From positions 1 through 5,390 of the forward strand of contig JAEXUU010000755.1 in NCBI GenBank assembly GCA_023452965.1: a stretch of DNA of 5,390 nt, given 5' to 3'. The position numbers and the translations under genes were made by a program. The DNA is from Pseudomonadota bacterium. Lineage in GTDB: Bacteria; Pseudomonadota; Alphaproteobacteria; Rhizobiales; Beijerinckiaceae. Below the pieces are notes generated by a model that worked only from the letters and a program-made list of their open reading frames with translations, was not told the DNA's origin and did no database searches. Below, piece by piece: positions 1 to 5,390 of the stretch (its first letter is position 1; each line of letters starts with the position of its first letter).

Positions 1-1771
1 GTGATGAACCGGTGGCGGAGCCGACGCAGACCGGTCGGCCTGCCCTTCAGATATGTCGTCTGGTAGTAGAAGAAGGCCTTTCCGACCGACTCACCATAAG
101 ATCCGTGAGCGTTTTCGTCGTTGAGCTCCGGGAAAAGAAGTTCCGAGGGCTTGCGGCCAACGACGAGACGTTCGACAAACTGGAGATCGAGCAAGGCGTT
201 GTGGAGCGGGATTTTTCGACGGCTTGCTTCGTCTTCGCTTCCATCCTCCCTCTTCAGTGAGACGTCCGGCGCGTTCAGGTCGATAGTCCAGATCCCGGCA
301 TTTTGAACGACGTGACGCACCCTGAGCTGGCTGGCTTCCTCGCGGCGCATGCCGAGGAAGGCGCACATCAACGGGATCCAATAGAGCGAATCGGCGACGA
401 CGACCTGGCCGGGCTGATGCTTGGCACGGACCGAGCGCCTGCCGGTCCAGACGGGCCCTTCAAAGATGCGCTGCACCTCGACGAGGGAATACGCCTCACG
501 CTCGGTATTGCCGGCCTTGCCCTTCTTCCGGATCCTGACGCCTAACTTGTCGAAGATCGCGCCCGATCCCGATGGACGTCCTTCCTCACTTCGAGCCAGG
601 TGAAAAATCCGCGCTAGTTGGACAGATGCTTGTTGAAGGTCTTGGCACTGATCCGCGGGTAAGCGGCAGCGCTACGCTTGCCTGGATTCTCGGCCTGCCA
701 GGCCGCCTTGGCCGCTTCGACGATCTGCTGCGGCGTGCGATCGGCATAATCGCGGGCGCGATCATATCCCTTCGGCAGCCACAGGTAGAGGTTCCGCGCC
801 TCCTGGATGTTCGCGGACGTCGCCAGAGCCGGCTCCTTGCCAATGAGCCACGTCCACAGGCGACCGCTGGCCGTCAACTCCGGACGTCGCGACTTCTTCC
901 ATTCTCGCAACGTCTCGATCTTCTCGTCGATGAATGCCTCCCATAGCTCATCGAAAGAAGGTGCAGGCACACGCTTCGCTGCCGGGCGCCGCAACTTTGC
1001 GCCCGCCGGTTCCGCGGTCAATTCCGTAATCTCGTCGACGACGTTCTGATCCGCCGGCGGCACCGAATGGGTCGCTACAGTCACATCTCGAACGACGGAG
1101 ACAGCGATGGGCTCGGGCTGCTGAAGATCACCAATTGCGGTGGACGGCCGCAGAGCCTTCAACAGGGCGTCGGGCTCGCCATCGCCGATGGCAACGAGTT
1201 CCTGAACGAGGGTTGCATAGGCCTGCAGCGCCTTCACAGTCAGGATGCTCATGGATCGGCGCGTCGGATCTCCCTTGATGCCTGCCGACCTCAGCGCCGA
1301 TGCGATGACGGGAGCCAGGTGATCGCGGGCGCTCGAGTCGCCGGCGAGCGCCCGGCGCACCGTGGCCAGATGTTCGCCGAGCATCTCGCGACGAACGGTG
1401 CGCAGCAGCAGATCGACCCCGAACCCGGCGTCGCCGGCGATGCCCGGGACGCAGCCGGTCATTTGGTCGCGATCGAGATAGAGCCGGCCGTGATCTAGCA
1501 TGTTGACGGCGAAGGCGGCGGCATGGTTGGCGCGCCAGACTTCGATCGCCGCCTCTGCCTCCTCGATCGTCTTCATCCTGGATACCGCCTCGAACAGTTG
1601 CTGCGCCCCGACCCGCAGGGCGCGGGCGCGCAGCAGCGCGGCGGCATGCGGGATGGTGCCGATCCTCATGCGAAGCTCCTTGCGGGCGGCTAACCGGCGC
1701 AGCCTTTGCGGCAGGCGGACGCGGAATCGCCAGCCCTGCCCATGACGTTCGAGAAAGCTGTTGTGCCCCAC
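1..1771 (-). pseudogene. Tyrosine recombinase (phage/island integrase), degraded and cut by the window edge
   Basis: A site-specific recombinase that would integrate or excise the element at the adjacent tRNA-Gln. From a GTG at 1771 (GGGG six bases upstream) it reads 385 aa to a TAG at 614-616. Residues 5-55 (SFLERHGQGWRFRVRLP...) resemble the N-terminal domain of DUF6538-type integrases. Residues 271-385 (PSFDELWEAF to KTFNKHLSN) look like the SAM-like core-binding domain. Past the TAG, homology continues in the same frame (RGFFTWLEVRKDV). It then continues in another frame from about 557 (IFDKLGVRIRKKGKAGNTE), which needs a net loss of one base between about 575 and 557. The catalytic domain follows: box I LGMRREEASQLRV (Arg codon 345-347), RRKIPLH, and at the edge RRLRHRFIT, which corresponds to the HxLRH box with Arg (codon 24-26) where His is expected. 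The catalytic Tyr would lie left of the window. Stop, frameshift and lost His together indicate a dead gene. Family is confident; the exact subfamily is from memory. Confidence 0.85.
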
Positions 1772-1804
1772 GATGTGCCCCAATGCAGTGGCAATTGGGG
1801 GCAC
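1763..1804. repeat. Three GTGCCCC motifs forming a hairpin over the integrase start
   Basis: On the plus strand GTGCCCCA occurs at 1763-1770 and 1775-1782, and its inverse GGGGCAC at 1798-1804. The pair 1775-1784 / 1794-1804 forms an imperfect inverted repeat (GTGCCCCAAT against ATTGGGGGCAC, one extra base in one arm) around a 9-base loop. On the minus (coding) strand the proximal arm contains the GGGG that would be the ribosome binding site of the integrase GTG start at 1771. It may be a translational control hairpin, arm-type recombinase binding sites or an operator. The symmetry is seen directly; the role is inferred. Confidence 0.5.
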
Positions 1805-1857
1805 GGATTCCAGCCGATCAGACCAAGCCTTTGGCGGATATGGGGAAGCCACGCGAA

Positions 1858-1882
1858 TGGCTGGGGGACTAGGATTCGAACC
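1858..1882. other. Likely attachment site core (att) in the tRNA-Gln 3' end
   Basis: The 3' part of the tRNA gene (T arm, acceptor strand and CCA) is the most probable crossover region for the adjacent integrase, because such enzymes rebuild an intact tRNA 3' end on integration. The exact core cannot be set from one junction; it would be defined by the repeat at the far end of the element, outside this window. Confidence 0.45.
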
Positions 1883-1931
1883 TAGACAACCAGAGTCAGA
1901 GTCTGGGGTCCTACCGTTAGACGATCCCCCA
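1858..1931 (-). tRNA. tRNA-Gln (anticodon CUG)
   Basis: A 74-nt cloverleaf on the minus strand with encoded CCA at 1858-1860. The acceptor stem is TGGGGGA/TCCCCCA with discriminator G. The anticodon stem is CCAGA/TCTGG around loop CTCTGAC, which gives anticodon CTG. The T arm is CTAGG-TTCGAAT-CCTAG. All stems pair without mismatch, so the gene looks functional despite being the integration target. It reads codon CAG and supplies glutamine-charged tRNA for translation. A reading frame that runs through it gives the familiar false peptide SSNGRTPDSDSGCLGSNPS. Confidence 0.97.
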
Positions 1932-1965
1932 ACGGGCGCGCTGTGCGTCGCGTCGGATGGCGCGG

Positions 1966-1994
1966 GTCTAAACAACCTCGGCGCCGGTTGCAAG
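1966..1994 (-). promoter_or_regulatory. Candidate promoter for tRNA-Gln
   Basis: On the minus strand a CTTGCA-type -35 (1994-1989) lies 16 bases upstream of TTTAGA (1972-1967) as a possible -10. This would start transcription about 30 bases before the tRNA. The -35 resembles the CTTG-type -35 boxes of alphaproteobacterial stable-RNA promoters, but the -10 match is weak (three of six to TATAAT). Position is the main argument. Confidence 0.35.
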
Positions 1995-2000
1995 CCTTGT

Positions 2001-2044
2001 GTGACAGATTTCGACAAGTCGCGTGACAGGGACGGACAAGCCCC
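2001..2044. repeat. Imperfect 22-bp tandem repeat upstream of tRNA-Gln
   Basis: Two adjacent 22-base units (2001-2022 and 2023-2044) share the pattern GTGACAG-N5-GACAAG on the plus strand and agree at 15 of 22 positions by eye. Twenty-two bases is about two helical turns, so repeated protein sites on one face of the DNA are possible. The repeat sits just upstream of the candidate tRNA promoter. It may be a regulator site or chance. Confidence 0.4.
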
Positions 2045-2414
2045 ACGCCGAACGGCGCGAAACGGCGGCGACGGACAGCGCCAGGCACCAGGCTTCCGGC
2101 CTCGGGGATTGCGGAAGGCGGTCCACAGCGCCTGCCCGGCAGGGGGGGGCGCCGCTGCCTGCTAAAGGGTGTGCAAAGGCCCGCGCACGCGCAGGCGATG
2201 CGCGGGGCGCCTCCCCCGAGCCTCCCTCGAAGCGCTCGCCTGCGGCCTTGCGCAACCGAGAGGAAGCGCGTCCAGGCGGCTTACGCGCCTGGTTGCGGGA
2301 GATCGCGCGAGACTGCGCGCAAAGCCCCCTGCCCGGCCCTGAACTGTGGCGCATCGACCCGGGTTCCGCGCGGCCGAGCAGCGGCGATGGCCGCCTCATG
2401 CCGAGCGGCAAGAA

Positions 2415-3917
2415 TCAGCTGGCGCTCAGCGTCCGGCGCACCGCATCGCGCCAGCCGGCGACGGCCGAGCGGCGTGCAGTCTCGGCCAGCTCGGGCGAGA
2501 AGCGCCGCTCCAGCCGCCAGCGATCGCCGAACTGCGCCGGCTCCGGCAGCAGGCCGGCGTCGAGCCCGGCGAGATAGGCGGCGCCCAGCGCCGTGGTCTC
2601 GAGAACCTCCGGCCGGTCGACCGGAGCCGCGAGGATGTCGGCGAGGCGCTGCATCGTCCAGTCGGAGGCGACCATGCCGCCATCGACGCGCAGCACCGTG
2701 CCGGCGCCCTCGGCTTCCGGCCAGTCAGCGCGCATCGCCTCGAGCAGGTCGAGGGTCTGGAAACAGACCGAATCGAGGGCGGCGCGGGCGAATTCGCGCG
2801 GGCCGGTGTTTCGGGTCAGGCCGAACATCGCGCCGCGCGCATTGGCGTCCCAATGCGGCGCGCCGAGCCCGGTGAACGCCGGCACGAGATAGACATGCTG
2901 GCCGGGGTCGGCATTGGCCGCGAGCTGCCCGCTTTGCGAGGCCCGCTCGATGATCCCGAGCCCGTCCCTGAGCCATTGCACGGCCGCGCCGGCGATGAAG
3001 ATCGAGCCTTCCAGCGCATAGCAGCGCTCGCCGCCGAGCTGGTAGGCGATGGTGGTCAAGAGCCGGTTCTTCGAGGCAACCGCCTTGCTGCCGGTGTTGA
3101 GCAGGGCGAAGCAGCCGGTGCCATAGGTCGATTTCAGCATGCCCGGCGAGAAGCAGGCCTGGCCGACGGTGGCGGCCTGCTGGTCACCGGCGATGCCGCG
3201 AATCGGGATCGCGCCGCCGAACAGCTCGGGCTCGCTCTCGCCGAAGAGGGTGGCGCAATCGCGGACCTCGGGCAGCAGCGAGGCGGGGATATCGAGCAGG
3301 GTGAGCAAGTCCGCGTCCCAGCATCCCTTGTGGATGTCGAACAGCATGGTGCGCGAGGCATTGGTGGCGTCGGTGGCGTGGACGCGCCCGCCGGTCAGCC
3401 GCCAGAGCAGGAAGGAATCGACCGTGCCGAAGGCAAGCTCGCCGCGGTCCGCCCGTTCGCGCGCGCCGGGGACGTTGTCGAGAATCCAGGCGATCTTGCT
3501 GCCGGAGAAATAGGGGTCGAGCCGCAGGCCGGTGCGGGCGGCGACAAGGTCGCCATGGCCTTGCGCCTCCAGCGCGGCGCAGCGCTCCGAGGTTCGCCGG
3601 TCCTGCCAGACGATGGCCCGGTGGATAGCCTCGCCGGTGCGCCGGTCCCAGACGAGCGTGGTCTCGCGCTGGTTGGTGATGCCGATGGCCGCGACCTCGG
3701 CCGCGCTCACCTGCGCCTTGGCGAGGGCCTGGCGGCAGACGGCGAGCGTACTCTCCCAAAGATCCTCCGGCTCGTGCTCGACCCAGCCGGAGGCGGGAAA
3801 GTGCTGCGCGAACTCCTGCTGGGCATTGGAGACGGGGTGGAGGTGATCGTCGAAGAGAATGGCACGCGATGAAGTGGTGCCCTGGTCGATCGCCAGGATC
3901 ATGCGCCGCGCCGCCAT
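2415..3917 (-). CDS. glpK: Glycerol kinase
   Basis: Cytoplasmic FGGY-family kinase that phosphorylates glycerol with ATP to sn-glycerol-3-phosphate, trapping glycerol in the cell. From the ATG at 3917 it is 500 aa, close to E. coli GlpK (about 502). AGGGAG (3930-3925) lies 7 bases upstream; an earlier in-frame ATG would add 22 residues with no support. Visible motifs: phosphate-binding DQGTTSSR (11-18), glycerol-contacting R84-E85 in NQRETT, Y136, and D245-Q246 in GDQQAA. Both FGGY signatures are present: [13 protein letters not shown] (136-148) and the one starting GAMFGLTRN (362-382). STYGTGCF (263-270) and [11 protein letters not shown] (410-420) belong to the nucleotide-binding half. The E. 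coli FBP-inhibition loop (GGTR, Arg236) is replaced by FGGA with Ala236. No glpF, glpD or glpR is adjacent, so it looks monocistronic, divergent from ppx. The reading frame is intact. Confidence 0.97.
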   Translation of the reverse strand: MAARRMILAIDQGTTSSRAILFDDHLHPVSNAQQEFAQHFPASGWVEHEPEDLWESTLAVCRQALAKAQVSAAEVAAIGITNQRETTLVWDRRTGEAIHRAIVWQDRRTSERCAALEAQGHGDLVAARTGLRLDPYFSGSKIAWILDNVPGARERADRGELAFGTVDSFLLWRLTGGRVHATDATNASRTMLFDIHKGCWDADLLTLLDIPASLLPEVRDCATLFGESEPELFGGAIPIRGIAGDQQAATVGQACFSPGMLKSTYGTGCFALLNTGSKAVASKNRLLTTIAYQLGGERCYALEGSIFIAGAAVQWLRDGLGIIERASQSGQLAANADPGQHVYLVPAFTGLGAPHWDANARGAMFGLTRNTGPREFARAALDSVCFQTLDLLEAMRADWPEAEGAGTVLRVDGGMVASDWTMQRLADILAAPVDRPEVLETTALGAAYLAGLDAGLLPEPAQFGDRWRLERRFSPELAETARRSAVAGWRDAVRRTLSAS

Positions 3918-3924
3918 ACCGTCT

Positions 3925-3930
3925 CTCCCT
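3925..3930 (-). promoter_or_regulatory. Ribosome binding site of glpK
   Basis: AGGGAG on the minus strand, 7 bases before the ATG at 3917. It decides between this start, a later in-frame ATG at 3902 (MILAIDQG) and an upstream ATG at 3983. Confidence 0.8.
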
Positions 3931-3983
3931 AGCCATTCCCGCCGCGATGCTGATGTCCGGCGCTGCGGGAGCTTTGCCGCCAA

Positions 3984-4005
3984 GCCGGCTTCCAGGCAAG
4001 CCGGC
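3984..4005. repeat. Perfect 8-bp inverted repeat (hairpin)
   Basis: GCCGGCTT and AAGCCGGC flank a 6-base loop (CCAGGC). The left arm is itself part of the 10-base palindrome AAGCCGGCTT (3982-3991). No T run follows on either strand, so it is not a standard intrinsic terminator. It could be a small REP-like element, an mRNA leader hairpin of glpK or a protein site. Confidence 0.5.
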
Positions 4006-4103
4006 AGCTTCCCCGCCTACAATGCTTTGCTTTCGCAGGTTCTGCTTGGCAGGCGCGAGGCGCTGTTGTTACGCTGCCCGAGAATGGAAACGTTCCGGCC
4101 TCG

Positions 4104-4119
4104 TGCCGGGCTCCCGGCA
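4104..4119. repeat. Perfect 6-bp inverted repeat in the ppx leader
   Basis: TGCCGG-GCTC-CCGGCA, about 40 bases before the ppx start codon. It would form a tight GC hairpin in a ppx transcript starting upstream. No role can be read from the sequence. Confidence 0.4.
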
Positions 4120-4143
4120 GGCTGCCGCGACGGCCTGACCGGC

Positions 4144-4149
4144 GAAGGA
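4144..4149 (+). promoter_or_regulatory. Ribosome binding site of ppx
   Basis: GAAGGA, 7 bases before a GTG at 4157. It supports this unusual start over an in-frame GTG at 4196, which has no Shine-Dalgarno sequence. Confidence 0.75.
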
Positions 4150-4156
4150 TTGCAAA

Positions 4157-5254
4157 GTGACGGTCGAGGACCGCCAGGAATCGGACCGACCCGCCGTGGC
4201 AGCGGTCGCTGCGACGACGGATCGCGCCGCGACCACACCCGGTGGATTCGCCACTCCGGCGTTCCAGCGCCGCAGTTCTGCGACCTATGCAGCCCTCGAC
4301 CTCGGCACCAATAATTGCCGGCTGCTGATCGCGCGGCCGGCCCAGCACGGCTTTCGCGTCGTCGACGCCTTCTCGCGAATCGTCCGGCTGGGCGAAGGGC
4401 TTTCGGCGAGCGGCCGGCTCTGCGAGGGCGCGATGGAGCGCGCCGTCGAGGCGCTGAAGATCTGCAAAAGCAAGATGGACCATCGCGGCGTCACCCGCGC
4501 CCGGCTGATCACCACCGAGGCCTGTCGATCCGCGACCAACGGGGTCGATTTCGTGCAGCGAGTCGGCCGCGAGGCGGAACTCGAGCTGGAGATCGTCGAC
4601 CAGCGCACCGAGGCCTCGCTCGCTGTCACCGGCTGCGCCGCCCTGGCAGCACCGGAAGCGAATGCGGTCATCGTCTTCGACATCGGCGGCGGCTCGACCG
4701 AAATCGTCTGGCTCGGCGGGCGCGAATCCGGCCGCGATCCGGCCTCTCGAATCCGCGAATGGGCCTCGCTGCCGATCGGCGTGGTCTCGGTCGCCGAACG
4801 CTATGGCGGCGTCGAGGTCGGGCGCGACCTGTTCGAGCGCATGGTCACCGATTGCAGCGCCGCGCTGAAACCTTTCGCCGACAAGGCGGCAGCGGCGCGC
4901 CAGGCACCCGGCTTCCACCTGCTCGGCACCTCCGGCACCGTCACCACCGTCGCCGGCATCCATCTGCGCCTGCCGCGCTATGACCGGCGCCAGGTCGATG
5001 GGCTCTGGATGCGCGAAGCGGACGTGCTGAGCGTGATCGATGAGCTCGTCGCGATGGACTACGCGCAAAGACAGGCCAATGCCTGCATCGGCCGCGACCG
5101 GGCCGATCTCGTGCTCGCGGGCTGCGCCATCTTCGAGGCGATCCGGCGCGCCTTCCCGAGCCCGATGGTACGGATCGCCGATCGCGGCCTGCGCGAAGGC
5201 ATCCTCCTGCGCATGATGCATGAAGACCGGGCTTGGTGGCGACGCCGGCAATGA
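4157..5254 (+). CDS. ppx: Ppx/GppA-family phosphatase (exopolyphosphatase or pppGpp phosphohydrolase)
   Basis: An ASKHA-fold phosphatase expected to release phosphate from polyphosphate ends or convert pppGpp to ppGpp; sequence alone does not separate the two. It is 365 aa from the GTG. Residues 1-43 are an Ala/Thr-rich leader without motif. ALDLGTNNCRLL (46-57) is the first phosphate-binding segment. TEAS (151-154) carries the likely catalytic Glu (E152, matching E. coli Ppx E121). FDIGGGSTE (174-182) holds D175 and E182 (matching D143 and E150). LLGTSGTVTTVAG (255-267) is the second phosphate loop, and IADRGLREGIL (340-350) is the usual end of the core. E. coli Ppx and GppA are about 500 aa with an extra C-terminal HD-like domain; this is the short form with only the two core domains. 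rlmE follows after 14 bases, so the two are probably co-transcribed. Intact and chromosomal in character. Confidence 0.92.
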   Translation: MTVEDRQESDRPAVAAVAATTDRAATTPGGFATPAFQRRSSATYAALDLGTNNCRLLIARPAQHGFRVVDAFSRIVRLGEGLSASGRLCEGAMERAVEALKICKSKMDHRGVTRARLITTEACRSATNGVDFVQRVGREAELELEIVDQRTEASLAVTGCAALAAPEANAVIVFDIGGGSTEIVWLGGRESGRDPASRIREWASLPIGVVSVAERYGGVEVGRDLFERMVTDCSAALKPFADKAAAARQAPGFHLLGTSGTVTTVAGIHLRLPRYDRRQVDGLWMREADVLSVIDELVAMDYAQRQANACIGRDRADLVLAGCAIFEAIRRAFPSPMVRIADRGLREGILLRMMHEDRAWWRRRQ

Positions 5255-5268
5255 GCTAAGTCGAAGCC

Positions 5269-5390
5269 ATGAACCCGTCAAAACCGAGCGGTGGCGCCCG
5301 CGACCTGCGCGTCAAGGTCAAGAAGCCGGCCAAGCGCAGCCATTCCTCGCAGCTCTGGCTCGAGCGCCAGCTCAACGACCCCTATGTGAA
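5269..5390 (+). CDS. rlmE: 23S rRNA (uridine-2552-2'-O)-methyltransferase, N-terminal part
   Basis: The first 40 codons of a gene cut by the right edge. RlmE (RrmJ/FtsJ) methylates the 2'-O of U2552 in the 23S rRNA A loop using S-adenosylmethionine during late 50S assembly. The visible protein has a basic leader ([15 protein letters not shown], 14-28), then [12 protein letters not shown] (29-40), which matches the alphaproteobacterial RlmE start where W-x-x-R/Q-x-x-N-D-P-Y-V precedes the Rossmann core. The catalytic K-D-K-E residues lie outside. The start ATG is 14 bases after the ppx stop; only a weak GAAG lies before it, so translation may depend on coupling to ppx. The upstream Ppx/GppA gene is a context I recall for this family in Hyphomicrobiales. 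Confidence 0.85.
   Translation, partial: MNPSKPSGGARDLRVKVKKPAKRSHSSQLWLERQLNDPYV

Larger units (their letters stand above)
1..1857. mobile_element. Right-hand end of an integrated island or prophage at tRNA-Gln
   Basis: The integrase lies immediately beyond the 3' end of an intact tRNA gene and reads away from it, the usual arrangement for elements that integrate into tRNA 3' ends. The stretch is visibly less G+C-rich than the chromosomal genes to the right (52% by hand count in 61-120, against 75% in 2581-2640). The element continues past position 1, and its other end, with the expected repeat of the tRNA 3' segment, is not in view. It could be a genomic island, an integrative conjugative element or a prophage remnant; nothing here decides among them. 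Confidence 0.6.
1932..2414. other. Intergenic region between tRNA-Gln and glpK, no supported gene
   Basis: About 480 G+C-rich bases. Open frames exist on both strands (for example 1968-2411 minus), but they are rich in Arg, Ala, Gly and Pro, have no recognisable motif or convincing ribosome binding site, and look like by-products of base composition. Visible structure: a CCTGC-CCG-GCAGG hairpin (2131-2143) running into eight G residues (2142-2149), a 7-bp stem CCAGGCG/CGCCTGG with a 7-base loop (2272-2292), and GCGGC-GATG-GCCGC (2381-2394) just past the glpK stop. The last two could mark the glpK 3' end, but neither is followed by a T run on the minus strand, so I call no intrinsic terminator. 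Confidence 0.55.
3918..4156. other. Divergent intergenic region glpK / ppx
   Basis: A 239-base region with start sites facing outward. It must hold promoters for both directions, but no -35/-10 pair is good enough to call. Visible symmetry: a perfect 8-bp hairpin at 3984-4005, a perfect 6-bp hairpin at 4104-4119, and GGAA-ACG-TTCC at 4086-4096, a small operator-like dyad that also contains the palindrome AACGTT. The open frames crossing it are out-of-register readings of flanking DNA. Confidence 0.6.

Noticed and set aside
12..1498. Several plus-strand frames across the integrase region
   Set aside because: They are shadows of the integrase, whose minus-strand reading shows clear recombinase motifs on both sides of the lesions.
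2272..2394. Hairpins downstream of glpK as intrinsic terminators
   Set aside because: The stems are real (2272-2292 and 2381-2394), but neither is followed by a T-rich tract on the minus strand.
1968..2411. Minus-strand open frame of 147 codons between tRNA-Gln and glpK
   Set aside because: Arg/Ala/Pro-rich, no ribosome binding site, no recognisable motif, and it overlaps the candidate tRNA promoter. An overlapping plus-strand frame (2023-2577) is equally unconvincing.
2346..3872. Long plus-strand open frame (508 codons) opposite glpK
   Set aside because: It lies antisense to a complete, motif-bearing glycerol kinase. Its Gly/Ala/Arg/Glu-rich sequence has no domain, as expected for the opposite strand of a G+C-rich gene.
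4066..4094. TTGTTA as a -35 for ppx
   Set aside because: No acceptable -10 lies 16-18 bases downstream.
3929..5281. Long minus-strand open frame (450 codons) opposite ppx
   Set aside because: It is the antisense reading of the Ppx/GppA gene, with low-complexity Asp/Ala/Gly-rich sequence and no motif or start signal.
1..5390. CRISPR array, insertion sequence or toxin-antitoxin pair
   Set aside because: No regularly spaced repeats, no transposase motifs or terminal repeats, and no paired small genes are visible.

Overview
The window is a G+C-rich bacterial chromosome segment, most likely from an alphaproteobacterium of the Hyphomicrobiales (rhizobial/Bosea-like) type. That placement is inferred from codon use, from a short Ppx/GppA protein directly upstream of rlmE (a pairing I recall from this group), and from the kind of tRNA-linked integrase present. 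No rRNA or other strong taxonomic marker is available to confirm it.

Layout. (1) Positions 1-1771, minus strand: a tyrosine-recombinase integrase that runs off the left edge and is broken by an in-frame amber stop and a frameshift. (2) Positions 1858-1931, minus strand: an intact tRNA-Gln(CUG) gene with encoded CCA. The integrase starts 86 bases past its 3' end and points the same way, the classic layout of an island or prophage integrated into the 3' end of a tRNA gene. The element therefore lies to the left of 1858, and the chromosomal core to the right. (3) Positions 1932-2414: about 480 bases with no supportable gene, holding a candidate tRNA promoter, an imperfect 22-bp tandem repeat, a G8 tract and GC-rich hairpins. 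(4) Positions 2415-3917, minus strand: a full-length glycerol kinase (GlpK, 500 aa). (5) Positions 3918-4156: a divergent intergenic region with two perfect hairpins. (6) Positions 4157-5254, plus strand: a 365-aa Ppx/GppA-family phosphatase. Fourteen bases later comes the start of rlmE (FtsJ/RrmJ, 23S rRNA 2'-O-ribose methyltransferase), cut by the right edge.

How the parts relate. glpK feeds glycerol into glycerol-3-phosphate metabolism and stands alone here, with no glpF, glpD or glpR in view. ppx and rlmE look like a two-gene operon joining polyphosphate/(p)ppGpp metabolism to ribosome maturation. The integrase and its element are foreign DNA. One integrase stretch hand-counted at 52% G+C (61-120), against 75% for one stretch in glpK (2581-2640).

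I see no convincing undescribed system. The most informative observations are the decay of the integrase (stop, frameshift and apparent catalytic His-to-Arg change), the repeat/hairpin that covers the integrase ribosome binding site, and a glycerol kinase lacking the arginine used for fructose-1,6-bisphosphate inhibition in E. coli.
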